Positions 53,877-64,000 of a stretch of 64,000 nt of DNA are shown here, in pieces (positions within the stretch are counted from its first letter, which is position 1; each line of letters opens with the position of its first letter). The translations under genes were made by a program, and so were the position numbers. The stretch spans positions 124,001-188,000 of the forward strand of contig NW_024881573.1 in the NCBI RefSeq assembly GCF_019059575.1, written 5' to 3'. The stretch comes from Amphibalanus amphitrite (lineage: Eukaryota; Arthropoda; Thecostraca; Balanomorpha; Balanidae). The notes beneath the pieces were generated by a model. It made no database searches. It was not told the origin of the DNA and saw only the letters and a program-made list of their open reading frames with translations.

Positions 53877-56800
53877 TATACTCGAGGGCAGCGCTTTTCG
53901 AGGAGCGCTGTGGCCCGAAGGTTTGAACTTTGAATTGTGAAAAACGCCCGCCCGCCGCAAAACGCAAACACCGCAAAACGCGCAATACGCACGCCCGAAA
54001 CGCCAACGCAAAGGTCGCAAAAAATAAACAAACGCCCGCCCGCCGCAAACCGCAAATAAAAAACGCAAAAACGCCGCAAAGCAATAAAACCGCCCGCATC
54101 GCACGCCCGCTAACCGGCAACCGAAAACGCCTAAAAATCGCCCGTCTGCCGCCAAAAAAAAACACCGCAAAAAAACGAAAAAGCGGCCGCCAACCGCAAA
54201 TAAATTTAACACCGCAAACGACGCAAAAAAAAGAAAACCGCCCGCATCGCCCGCCCGCCCGCCCGCCGCCAAAGCCAAACACCGCAAAAAAAACACAAAA
54301 CGCCCGCCCGCCGCAAAACGTAAACACCGCAAAACGTGTAAAACGCACGCCCGAAAAGCCAACGCAAACGGCAAAAAAATCGCCCCACCGCCGCAAACCA
54401 CACAGAAAAAAACGCCGAAACGCCGAAAAAAACCGCCCGCACCGCACCGACGCTAACTGCTAACCGAAAACTAAAAGTCGCCCGCCAGCCGCCAAACGCA
54501 AGCACCGCAAATAAGCGCCCGGCCGCAGCAAGATAATAATTATCAACGACTGGCATACCGCTTGGCTGGTCATTTTCACAAATCAAAAAGATATCTGCAA
54601 AAATCTCCTAGATGAAAGAGCCCGATTAAAAAACGGATGGCACGTGCGTGTTCCTCGCCCCCAACTTCCTTCAGGTCAATCGTCATTTGGGTCACCTAAC
54701 GCATTGACGACCGGCTGGGTGGAATGAACATTGCGCCAAGAAACGTAAGTATATTGTCAAAAAGAATCCCCAGAATGGTGGATCCCAAAAGTTTGAAACT
54801 ACCACTTTGGCCCACTGGACGACACCTTAAACAGTTGCCGACCGGATGACACCCATTGTTTGGTCACCCACGCCATAGTATGCATCATGGGTGCGCCGAA
54901 ATGACCAAAAGTCCCAATTTCCGGTGTGCAGGGTCATTTTCAACGGCACGTGGCACGTGGTTCTGGACTTTTCCGGCCACTTTGCGACATACCCATGGGT
55001 AGTGCACCGAATGGTGGTTGATCTGCATGGAAGAAAATGGGGGGTCGTTTGGATCGTTTTCGAGCAATCTGCCGTGAAAAGCATTTTTTTCATTTTGCCC
55101 ATTGGCTTAACACGGGAATTTTCAAAGTCACGTGGCACGTGCACCAGATGGTCCGCGGAGGGGAGACCCATACCAGAACGTAGATCACCTGGCCCACTAG
55201 AAATCCTGAAAAAATCAGAATTTTTGGAGCAGCCGTTTTCAAGAGCATCAAGTTGTACTGATCTCAGGCAGCTTTTGCCAAATTGTCAGGGAACTCAGAT
55301 TTGTTTTTCAATAGAAAAACACAATTCTAAAGAATAGTGTTTTAACTATTGACAACAAACCTTCGGTTATTCTCATATGAATACTCGAGGGCAGCGCTTT
55401 TCGAGGAGCGCTGTGGCCCGAAGGTTTGAACTTTGAATTGTGAAAAACGCCCGCCCGCCGCAAAACGCAAACACCGCAAAACGCACAAAACGCACGCCCG
55501 AAACGCCAACGCAAAGGTCGCAAAAAATAAACAAACGCCCGCCCACCGCAAACCGCAAATAAAAAAAAAACGCAAAAACGCCGCAAAACAATAAAACCAC
55601 CCGCATCGCACGCCCGCTAAACGCCAACCGAAAACGCCTAAAAATCACCCGCCCGCCGCCAAAAAAAAAACACCGCAAAAAAACGAAAAAGCGGCCGCCA
55701 ACCGCAAATAAATTTAACACCGCAAACGACGCAAAAAAAAAGAAAACCGCCCGCATCGCCCGCCCGCCCGCCCGCCGCCAAAGCCAAACACCGCAAAAAA
55801 AAAAACACAAAACGCCCGCCCGCCGCAAAACGTAAACACCGCAAAACGTGTAAAACGCACGCCCGAAAAGCCAACGCAAACGGCAAAAAAATCGCCCCAC
55901 CGCCGCAAACCACACAGAAAAAAACGCCGAAACGCCGAAAAAAACCGCCCGCACCGCACCGACGCTAACTGCTAACCGAAAACTAAAAGTCGCCCGCCAG
56001 CCGCCAAACGCAAGCACCGCAAATAAGCGCCCGGCCGCAGCAAGATAATAATTATCAACGACTGGCATACCGCTTGGCTGGTCATTTTCACAAATCAAAA
56101 AGATATCTGCAAAAATCTCCTAGATGAAAGAGCCCGATTAAAAAACGGATGGCACGTGCGTGTTCCTCGCCCCCAACTTCTTTCAGGTCAATCGTCATTT
56201 GGGTCACCTAACGCATTGACGACCGGCTGGGTGGAATGAACATTGCGCCAAGAAACGTAAGTATATTGTCAAAAAGAATCCCCAGAATGGTGGATCCCAA
56301 AAGTTTGAAACTACCACTTTGGCCCACTGGACGACACCTTAAACAGTTGCCGACCGGATGACACCCATTGTTTGGTCACCCACGCCATAGTATGCATCAT
56401 GGGTGCGCCGAAATGACCAAAAGTCCCAATTTCCGGTGTGCAGGGTCATTTTCAACGGCACGTGGCACGTGGTTCTGGACTTTTCCGGCCACTTTGCGAC
56501 ATACCCATGGGTAGTGCACCGAATGGTGGTTGATCTGCATGGAAGAAAATGGGGGGTCGTTTGGATCGTTTTCGAGCAATCTGCCGTGAAAAGCTTTTTT
56601 TTCATTTTGCCCATTGGCTTAACACGGGAATTTTCAAAGTCACGTGGCACGTGCACCAGATGGTCCGCGGAGGGGAGACCCATACCAGAACGTAGATCAC
56701 CTGGCCCACTAGAAATCCTGAAAAAATCAGAATTTTTGGAGCAGCCGTTTTCAAGAGCATCAAGTTGTACTGATCTCAGGCAGCTTTTGCCAAATTGTCA

Positions 56801-58397
56801 GGGAACTCAGATTTGTTTTTCAATAGAAAAACACAATTCTAAAGAATAGTGTTTTAACTATTGACAACAAACCTTCGGTTATTCTCATATGAATACTCGA
56901 GGGCAGCGCTTTTCGAGGAGCGCTGTGGCCCGAAGGTTTGAACTTTGAATTGTGAAAAACGCCCGCCCGCCGCAAAACGCAAACACCGCAAAACGCACAA
57001 AACGCACGCCCGAAACGCCAACGCAAAGGTCGCAAAAAATAAACAAACGCCCGCCCACCGCAAACCGCAAATAAAAAAAAAACGCAAAAACGCCGCAAAA
57101 CAATAAAACCACCCGCATCGCACGCCCGCTAACCGCCAACCGAAAACGCCTAAAAATCACCCGCCCGCCGCCAAAAAAAAAAAAACACCGCAAAAAAACG
57201 AAAAAGCGGCCGCCAACCGCAAATAAATTTAACACCGCAAACGACGCAAAAAAAAGAAAACCGCCCGCATCGCCCGCCCGCCCGCCCGCCGCCAAAGCCA
57301 AACACCGCAAAAAAAAAAAACACAAAACGCCCGCCCGCCGCAAAACGTAAACACCGCAAAACGTGTAAAACGCACGCCCGAAAAGCCAACGCAAACGGCA
57401 AAAAAATCGCCCCACCGCCGCAAACCACACAGAAAAAAACGCCGAAACGCCGAAAAAAACCGCCCGCACCGCACCGACGCTAACTGCTAACCGAAAACTA
57501 AAAGTCGCCCGCCAGCCGCCAAACGCAAGCACCGCAAATAAGCGCCCGGCCGCAGCAAGATAATAATTATCAACGACTGGCATACCGCTTGGCTGGTCAT
57601 TTTCACAAATCAAAAAGATATCTGCAAAAATCTCCTAGATGAAAGAGCCCGATTAAAAAACGGATGGCACGTGCGTGTTCCTCGCCCCCAACTTCTTTCA
57701 GGTCAATCGTCATTTGGGTCACCTAACGCATTGACGACCGGCTGGGTGGAATGAACATTGCGCCAAGAAACGTAAGTATATTGTCAAAAAGAATCCCCAG
57801 AATGGTGGATCCCAAAAGTTTGAAACTACCACTTTGGCCCACTGGACGACACCTTAAACAGTTGCCGACCGGATGACACCCATTGTTTGGTCACCCACGC
57901 CATAGTATGCATCATGGGTGCGCCGAAATGACCAAAAGTCCCAATTTCCGGTGTGCAGGGTCATTTTCAACGGCACGTGGCACGTGGTTCTGGACTTTTC
58001 CGGCCACTTTGCGACATACCCATGGGTAGTGCACCGAATGGTGGTTGATCTGCATGGAAGAAAATGGGGGGTCGTTTGGATCGTTTTCGAGCAATCTGCC
58101 GTGAAAAGCTTTTTTTTCATTTTGCCCATTGGCTTAACACGGGAATTTTCAAAGTCACGTGGCACGTGCACCAGATGGTCCGCGGAGGGGAGACCCATAC
58201 CAGAACGTAGATCACCTGGCCCACTAGAAATCCTGAAAAAATCAGAATTTTTGGAGCAGCCGTTTTCAAGAGCATCAAGTTGTACTGATCTCAGGCAGCT
58301 TTTGCCAAATTGTCAGGGAACTCAGATTTGTTTTTCAATAGAAAAACACAATTCTAAAGAATAGTGTTTTAACTATTGACAACAAACCTTCGGTTAC
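53877..58397 (-). repeat. Tandem array of three 1.5-kb Helentron-like units
   Basis: Unit starts are near 53877, 55380 and 56893, and the copies are almost identical except for A-run length changes. Each unit, read on the minus strand, has a 5' CCGAAGGTTTG, a 3' inverse and the hairpin CAGCGCTCCTCGAAAAGCGC before CTCGAG, as in the dispersed element at 26804-29134. Each contains a 600-bp tract almost without T on the plus strand, and CACGTGGCACGTG words. Arginine/phenylalanine-rich open frames through the T-poor tracts are composition artefacts. Confidence 0.85.
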
Positions 58398-58567
58398 CAC
58401 AAATTAATTTTAATGAAAATTGCGGTTATTGCAACTGAAAGAAGTAGGCGGTTCTGTACAAACAGTTGTTGATTTATATTTTATTTACAATACTTGTCAT
58501 AGACCGATGCACGACCGATTGCACATTTGATGCGTTTTCGCTATGTAATCGTACGGCGTACCTATCC
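58398..58567. other. Short non-coding stretch downstream of the recombinase gene
   Basis: AT-rich, no features seen. Confidence 0.4.
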
Positions 58568-59905
58568 TTACGCGTGAAAGTTCACATTGATAACGCAAGA
58601 CCCGTTGAACGTTGCATTCGGGAGCAGTGACGACAGAGCTGTTCTCGCCGTTACCAGTTGCTGGCTTTGACGGACTTCCGATGGGTCAGGCACCCGATGT
58701 TCCTGTTCGTTCATGTTCAACCAGTCATCCACTTCCATCCCACCGATGGTCAGATTAAAGTTGGGCTTTTCTTCGCACAACCGTCGTGAGGTAGCAGGCC
58801 CTCCGTTCTGTATCACCGTGGCGCTGCACCCTGGGACTACACTTGCGGCTGTGTCGGACTGCCTGGTCATCGTTTGTGCCAATATCTCAGAGCAACGCCT
58901 TTTTTGAGGAACTGACATGTCGTCAATGTAATGTGAAAGGCTTGCGGTCCTTTTGTGTTTTGTTACTTTAACGATATCTTCAGCTGCCACTCCAGCTTGA
59001 TGCAATGTCGTGACGGTGGTGGCACGAACGCTATGACATGTATAGCGTTGTGATAGCTTAGCGCTATCAGCTATCCTCTGCATGATTGTTGACAGGCTGT
59101 TCTTCCCCATTGCTTCGTTTCTGAACCAACATTCATCTTGCGCCCATGCTCTCTTTGGTGTTTGGAACAGCCTATCACTATCATGATTGATCTTTTGCTG
59201 GTACATCTTGAAAACTTCTACACCAGGCCCGTACATCCTCTGATCAGAAAAGTCTACATCTCCCTGCTTGCTTCCACCCTGATGGTTTTTTGTTGCTTCA
59301 GTTTTCGAAATAGTGACATATTCCTTTCCGTCTGGGTCTTCTCTGACGACGAAATGATCTTTCCTCATCTGAGCCCAACCTTCTCGACCTCTTTTCCCGA
59401 AGAAAAAGCAGAGATAGAACCATGTAGCCTGCAGGAGGATGGTTGGATTTCACGCGAAATCCGAGAGGTAGTCACCCAAGCGCTTCATATCGTCCTCTGT
59501 GATAGCAGCCTTATGCTGAGGCTTGGGGTTGCCTGCCTTTACGTACAGTTTGCAGCGAGCGTCAAAAATGTTGTTTGCTGCAATAAACTCTCTATCGGTT
59601 ATGATGTTGATCGGTCTGCTATGTGGAGCGCTGGTCAGGCAGCGATGGATGGCCGCACGAATGCAGGTCAGTGTACTGGGCGTTAGAGTTTCCCCCGCTT
59701 TCTTCGCCTTCACTTAAGCGTAGAACCTTCTTAGTAAACTACACAGTTCTTCATGAGTAACTGTTCCAAAATCGCATGATTGGTCTCTCAATGCAAGCCA
59801 TTCATTAAATTTCTTCATCCCATACTGAGTGGCCTTCGATGTGTTGTCAGGTACAACACTTCTTTCCAGCTCTATTAATTCACGCTCCGTTATTTCGCTA
59901 TCCAT
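58568..59905 (-). pseudogene. Tyrosine recombinase with DUF3504-like domain, two in-frame stops
   Basis: A single 446-codon minus-strand frame, broken by TAA (59711-59713) and TGA (about 59447). The N-terminal part (A-T-Q-Y-G-M-K-K-F-N-E-W-L) and the following I-R-A-A-I-H-R-C-L, N-I-I-T-D-R-E-F-I-A-A-N-N are typical of the SAM-like region of Crypton-type recombinases. The catalytic part has F-F-G-K-R-G-R-E-G-W (first Arg), C-H-S-V-R-A-T (His and second Arg), T-K-H-K-R-T and S-H-Y-I with the probable Tyr nucleophile. Such enzymes cut and rejoin DNA through a phosphotyrosine link. The last 90 residues are not conserved to my eye. Both stops are single-base changes, so loss is recent. It could also be a relic of a domesticated DUF3504 gene. 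Confidence 0.8.
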
Positions 59906-61856
59906 CTGGCGTTTCCACGCGCAAAGGAGACAGAGCTATTATGACCTTAGAAGCTAAACCGAAAATGATGCACCCAGGGGGGTGGCACGGCTATTCGCGC
60001 AATGTATTCATTTATGGGCCGCGCGGGGCCTCGCGATGACGCGGCTGGAGGCAACTGCTCAGCGCGCTAGGATACTTCTGGCGGGGCCGGGCGCTGAACG
60101 GTGTGCAATGAAGGGTTATGGTCGGGCAGAGAGAGATGAGGCATTGAATTTGAATTGACATCAGCAATCGGGTGGGGAAGGAGAACGTTTCTTATCGAGC
60201 TTGGGATGGGGAAAGCCGAAAATATCACGATCGGCTCATAGCTCCGACAGGGCCGGGTGCTGTACCATGTATAGTATATTTAGGCGGGCACAGACATAGA
60301 CATAGACATAGACATGTATTTGCGACCCTTCCACATCCATGGTGGCTATTCCGAGACGCGCGTCAATAAGATAGAAACTTGATATACATAAAACACACCT
60401 GAGGTAGCCGGCGTGCAGACAGAGATGAGTTACTGGATTTAAATTCACCTTACCATCGGTTTCTGGAGAGGTTTGAAGACGTCTTTAGTCAAGCTCGGAG
60501 TGGGGCAACGGCCACTGGCGGATCCAGGGGAAGGCATTTGGGGCAAATGTCTTCCCCAACAACCAGGGCAGCGCCCGAAATCGATTTTCGAGAATAAATG
60601 AAAACTTTACAACTTTTCTAAGGAAATGTTGGTTAATCACACCGCACAGCAGTGCGCAAGGAATCGAAATCCGAGTTTTTTTTTAATTAATTCCGAGAAA
60701 CCTTTTTGGGGTAAGCCCCCGCAGTGTCCAATACCGCTTCCTGGATCCATCAGTTGTGAATAAGTCACGGTCGATACCGAGCTTCGGCGGGACCAGGCGC
60801 TGTACACGTTGTTCTTTGAATGAAGAGGTGGATAGACACCTAGCCCCACACCCTACTGCTATGCCCGTGCTTCTGTGGGTGAAGCACTAAAGCATCACGG
60901 AATCCCAGAGGACCTGCGAGTCGACGAGGTGGCCGCTTTGGCCGCCGGGTACTGCAGCTCCCTGGAGTTGCCTGGGACCGATGGCAAAACAACAGCTCCG
61001 GCGGTGCCCCTATGGGCCGTAGTAATTAGTGAATTCCCGTAATGTAGAGATCATATCCTCAATGATCTCCATTACCATTTTATATTCCTAAACTATATGG
61101 CAGACCAATTATGCTTGCCTACGTTCAGGCATTACCTCTGATGGTCATACGCCCAGTACAACATGTGTTGTCTGTCAAACAACAATCGACGACGGGATCC
61201 CTTCTCATCATCTCTTAAGCCATCGGTTGTCAATTCACCCACCCCGTTTCCCTAAAAATAGACGGTCAGATTCGGCCTGGGTCCTTACGACCCCTCTAAA
61301 TTTGCCAGAGACGGGATCGGATCGCCGTTATTGCACCCGTCTTAGTGTCTTAAATACTATGACAGCTTCGACCACGGACGTCGGACGGGGTGATCGTTCC
61401 ACGAATGTGCGCACCATCCAGGCCTAGGATGCATCGAGGTTTAAAAGGATGCAGTCTGTAGATCAATCAACAAACAATGGTGGTATGCAACCACTTTAAA
61501 ATATCTCCCTGGCTCCCGCAACGTTCCAACGCCCCTCCGTTATGCATTCGCCCTGTGTGCCCGCCGAGCCGGCTTGCCTCCAATGACGTCATCGGCCGGC
61601 CGGCGGCGTTCAAGGTCAAACGGCTGGTGTCCTTACCTGGAGTTCTATAGCCTTGGATGCACCGTTCGCTCTGACCTGCCTTATATATGTACTCTAGTGG
61701 TGAGTGCTCGCCCTAAATTCCCGAAAAGTCACGTGCTTAACAATAACAGTATTTTACATTCTCGCGCACTACGAACTTGCTGACCGACCTCCAGAAGATT
61801 TGACTACAGCAAGCTATTGAGAAAAAGGTTAATTATGAACTAGATAAGCGACAATA
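59906..61856. other. Rest of the 8.3-kb insertion, no gene recognised
   Basis: It has a short ACATAG tandem at about 60284-60315 and otherwise no clear repeat, motif or frame with support. Confidence 0.4.
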
Positions 61857-62038
61857 ATACAAATAACGTGACTTTTGTCGGGCGATATGAGTTTTGAACG
61901 GCCCCTCACCATTATCAGAAGCCCTTCATGATACTTAGCGTCCCTCGCTACGCTCGGGCCGCTCAGCATCATGTCGGGCTTCTGATAATGGTGTCGGGCC
62001 GTTCAAAACTCATATCGCCCTCCAAAGTCACGTTATTG
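61857..62038. repeat. Inverted repeat at the right end of the 8.3-kb insertion
   Basis: Arms of about 65 bp (61857-61924, 61974-62038) around AACGTGACTTT, GGGCGATATGAGTTTTGAAC and CCATTATCAGAAGCCC, with a 49-bp loop. It could fold as a terminal structure recognised by the recombinase. Confidence 0.85.
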
Positions 62039-62043
62039 TACTA

Positions 62044-62219
62044 GTGTATGTTATCGGCGCACGAGTTATGCTTTTTCGGTGACATATTTTGGGAAGAAAT
62101 AAAGGATTCGAAAGGGTTTTGGAATCAAAAAAGGACTTTCATTTTATATAGTAAAAAATGGAATATTAAAACAATTATTCTATTTAATCGCCGCCGCCGC
62201 CGCCGACGTCGCCAGAACA
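62044..62219 (+). repeat. BEL element 2, distal part of the 3' LTR
   Basis: 176 bp matching the second half of the 5' LTR, ending GTCGCCAGAACA and followed by the duplication CCTGG. Confidence 0.92.
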
Positions 62220-62224
62220 CCTGG

Positions 62225-62496
62225 TGTGGCCAAATATACCTCCACCATGGTGAAGCTGGCTGAGGCCCCCACCCGGGCGCGGGTTAAGGTGTGGACGGAG
62301 TTCTCGTGTGGACTGTGGATGCGTGGCCCAGCTCAGTTGCTGTTACTTCGAGCCATGTGGCTTACAGAGGTCAGCAAAGGTCACGACCCCAAATTTGCAT
62401 CGTAGGTTGTGGCCCACTCAGTGGATCTAGAGCGCTAAAAATGGCACCAATCGACTCGCCAGGACGGTTCTACTTTCCCACTTTCGAAATTACCCC
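62225..62496. other. Pre-insertion flank with a TTAA-type repeat end
   Basis: GGCCCCCACCCGGGCGCGGGTTAA at 62264-62287 is the right end of another TTAA-type repeat, into which BEL element 2 inserted. Its left end was not identified. The remaining bases show nothing further. Confidence 0.5.
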
Positions 62497-63680
62497 TTAA
62501 CCCACGCCCCACTGGGGGGGGCTATTTATAGCCCCCCCTCCCGTTTTTCTGCAATAACTTCCAAACCGCTTGACGTATCGACGCCAAACATTCAGTACCT
62601 TCGGCTGCATCAATTTGAAACCTTTTGTCAAAATTTGAACTTCGTACCTACCATAGGTCGGCCGGAAATGACGTCAGAGTGACGTCATGTTCGGCCGATT
62701 TCGACGCAAAACATTGAACCACGGCAATCGCTCCCAAGAGCTCAGGTTTTAAGCTAGATCCAATTTCTTTGCATGAGAGGACTCAGAATAGACTGCGCTA
62801 CCAAACTGCTATCTCGGATTTTCGAAATTTTGTAAATTTCGAAAATTTTATATAATAATATTCAAAATTTATATTTTTACATTTTTTTTCAAAAATGTTT
62901 TGACCTTTCGAAAAAAAACGGAATATATGTGATAGAACGCATTATTATGACTAACTCTAGCAAGTTTTAGCTAAATATCTTAAAAAATGGCCAAGTTATA
63001 CGCATTATTGCAAAAAATTAACAATTATTAATTTTTCAAATCAATTTTTCAGCACGAATTCGACATCGTACGCGAATATAAATAGCACCATCGTGTTCCT
63101 GAGCTCAAACCGCAACCAATAGACACCTTTGTTGTTGAAAAATTTTAACTTTAAAATTTGACCTTTTTTGACCTGAAAGTGACCTGACCTAAGCTAAATT
63201 TGACTCAAAATGACCTCGAATGACACAGACGACATCAAATTCGAAATGTTTGGCCTAAATGGACCATAAAACATGTGTCACGTGATCGACGGATGATATA
63301 ATATTTTCGTGACCTGTGATGACCTGACCTTAACCTGAAAATCAAAGTACAAGTTTGGTACCCTCAGAGTATCTAGAGCATCTCTTCACGAGTGTGTGAA
63401 CCAAAAATGAGCCTGATCTGACTTGTAAGACGGCGGCCAGAGCCCAAAACGTGAAGAAGCCAAAATGCTATTAATTTTTACTTTGACCTGACCTGTGACG
63501 TCATCGGTGACCTCGAGGTCAATGAAATTAGGTTTCGCTCGACAGTTTTTCCGGGGCTATCAGACGCCGTTTGAATTTTGACAATCGGCCCAGTAGTTTC
63601 GGAGTTAGGAGGGGGGCTATGAATAGCCCCCCCCCCCAGTAGGGCGTGTTATACGCAGACCCCAGTGGGGCGCGGGTTAA
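62497..63680. mobile_element. TTAA-flanked repeat with CCCACGCCCCACTGG end
   Basis: TTAA at 62497-62500 and 63677-63680; ends CCCACGCCCCACTGGGG / CCCCAGTGGGGCGCGGG; hairpin loop CTATTTATAG (left) and CTATGAATAG (right) between G and C runs. The right end carries the terminal motif twice. AT-rich middle, TGACCT-rich right half, no gene. Confidence 0.88.
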
Positions 63681-64000
63681 GGTAATGCAATGTGAATGAC
63701 CTAAGGTCGTATAAGGGTCAGGTCCAGGAAAAAAAAAACAATTTCACAGCCGGTCTCAGCTATACAAATCGTGGCATGATCATTATCAATGTTAGCAAAA
63801 GTCATCGATTGTTTTCAATAGCTTTGCAGCCAGCTTTCAAATTCTTAAAAAGAAAGTGTATCATAATCCAATACGTGGGTACACCTCTGATGGGGATGCA
63901 TATTTCTTCCACAACAGAGATGTTTGGCCTCAAAAAGCAATCAAACGACAATAATGCAGAAAAACGTGAGGGGTCTGTGAAGCCCGTTCCCCGCTCATGC
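63681..64000. other. Nothing recognised
   Basis: Contains TGACCTAAGGTC near 63697 but no gene or element boundary. Confidence 0.4.

Larger units (their letters stand above)
53718..62043. mobile_element. 8.3-kb insertion with a tyrosine recombinase gene (Crypton-like)
   Basis: Interrupts the 3' LTR of BEL element 2 between CACA and GTGTATG, as defined by the intact 5' LTR. No convincing target duplication is seen; TTATTGT occurs in direct orientation at both ends (53718-53724, 62033-62039), and the ends also share an imperfect inverted similarity. Both ends have hairpins with GTCGGGC/GCCCGAC. The insertion carries a tandem array of Helentron-like units and a decayed tyrosine recombinase. Crypton-type elements lack ordinary target duplications, which fits, but the array may have arrived separately. 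Confidence 0.6.
42872..62219 (+). mobile_element. Second BEL/Pao retrotransposon, spread over 19.3 kb by nested insertions
   Basis: The 5' LTR is 42872-43132. The 3' LTR is split into 52287-52296, 53642-53717 (preceded by a 9-bp repeat of the target) and 62044-62219. The outer 5-bp duplication CCTGG (42867-42871, 62220-62224) confirms that the distant pieces belong to one insertion. The primer-binding site candidate TGGTCCTCCGGGCC (43135) is the same as in the first BEL element. Removing the MITE, SINE and hAT inserts, each with one target copy, restores the flanking frame in every case. Several single-base frameshifts and one nonsense codon remain. Confidence 0.93.

Noticed and set aside
54891..55337. 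A 148-aa plus-strand frame repeated at 56403 and 57918
   Set aside because: Repeats because the 1.5-kb unit repeats; it overlaps an equally open minus-strand frame and has no recognisable domain.
53826..57613. Phe/Arg/Gly-rich frames repeated in the 1.5-kb units
   Set aside because: Caused by the near absence of T on the plus strand, which removes stop codons on the minus strand; A-run length differences between units break the frames.

Overview
This is animal nuclear DNA, most likely from a marine arthropod such as a crustacean; the species cannot be named from the sequence. The evidence is spliced exons with GT-AG borders, very long (GA/CT)n arrays, and a dense mix of animal transposons: Gypsy, BEL/Pao, a LINE, Penelope, mariner, hAT, Harbinger-like, Helentron-like and tyrosine-recombinase elements. 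There is no bacterial gene organisation.

The only host gene seen is a fibulin-like extracellular-matrix gene on the minus strand. Three consecutive exons can be read: an anaphylatoxin-like (ANATO) exon at 20959-21154, an EGF-like exon at 19825-19975, and a second EGF-like exon at 811-926. Their splice phases join without a break. The intron between the last two is 18.9 kb and is almost entirely transposons. No further exon was found upstream of 21154; that sequence is transposon on transposon to the end of the window.

Layout. 1-810: end of a TTAA-flanked repeat, a compound GA microsatellite, intron. 1281-2497: fold-back DD41D mariner. 2630-16284: a TA-flanked element interrupted by a minus-strand Gypsy retrotransposon (2720-14429), which holds a LINE (about 2923-6956), which in turn holds a TTAA element (2958-3905). 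The Gypsy element carries gag, pol and a third gene encoding an SGNH/GDSL hydrolase. 16545-17892: hAT fragment split by a fold-back Penelope insertion. 18001-20950: a 243-bp palindrome, MITEs and two intronic minisatellites. 21728-26510: nested TTAA elements full of AGGTCA hexamers. 26511 to about 40650: another TTAA element holding a Helentron-like element and a Harbinger-like element; the latter holds a further TTAA element (with a hAT inside it) and a nearly intact BEL/Pao element (32510-38741). 41074-41900: giant CT array. 42872-62219: a second BEL/Pao element, spread over 19.3 kb by a MITE, a SINE, a 3.2-kb hAT, a 1.3-kb element with 9-bp target duplication, and an 8.3-kb insertion inside its 3' LTR. 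The 8.3-kb insertion holds three tandem 1.5-kb Helentron-like units and a decayed tyrosine recombinase gene. 62497-63680: a last TTAA element.

Most insertions were delimited by finding target-site duplications, by comparing with an uninterrupted paralogous copy in the same window, or by checking that removing the insert restores the host reading frame. All analysis was by eye; no database search was run.
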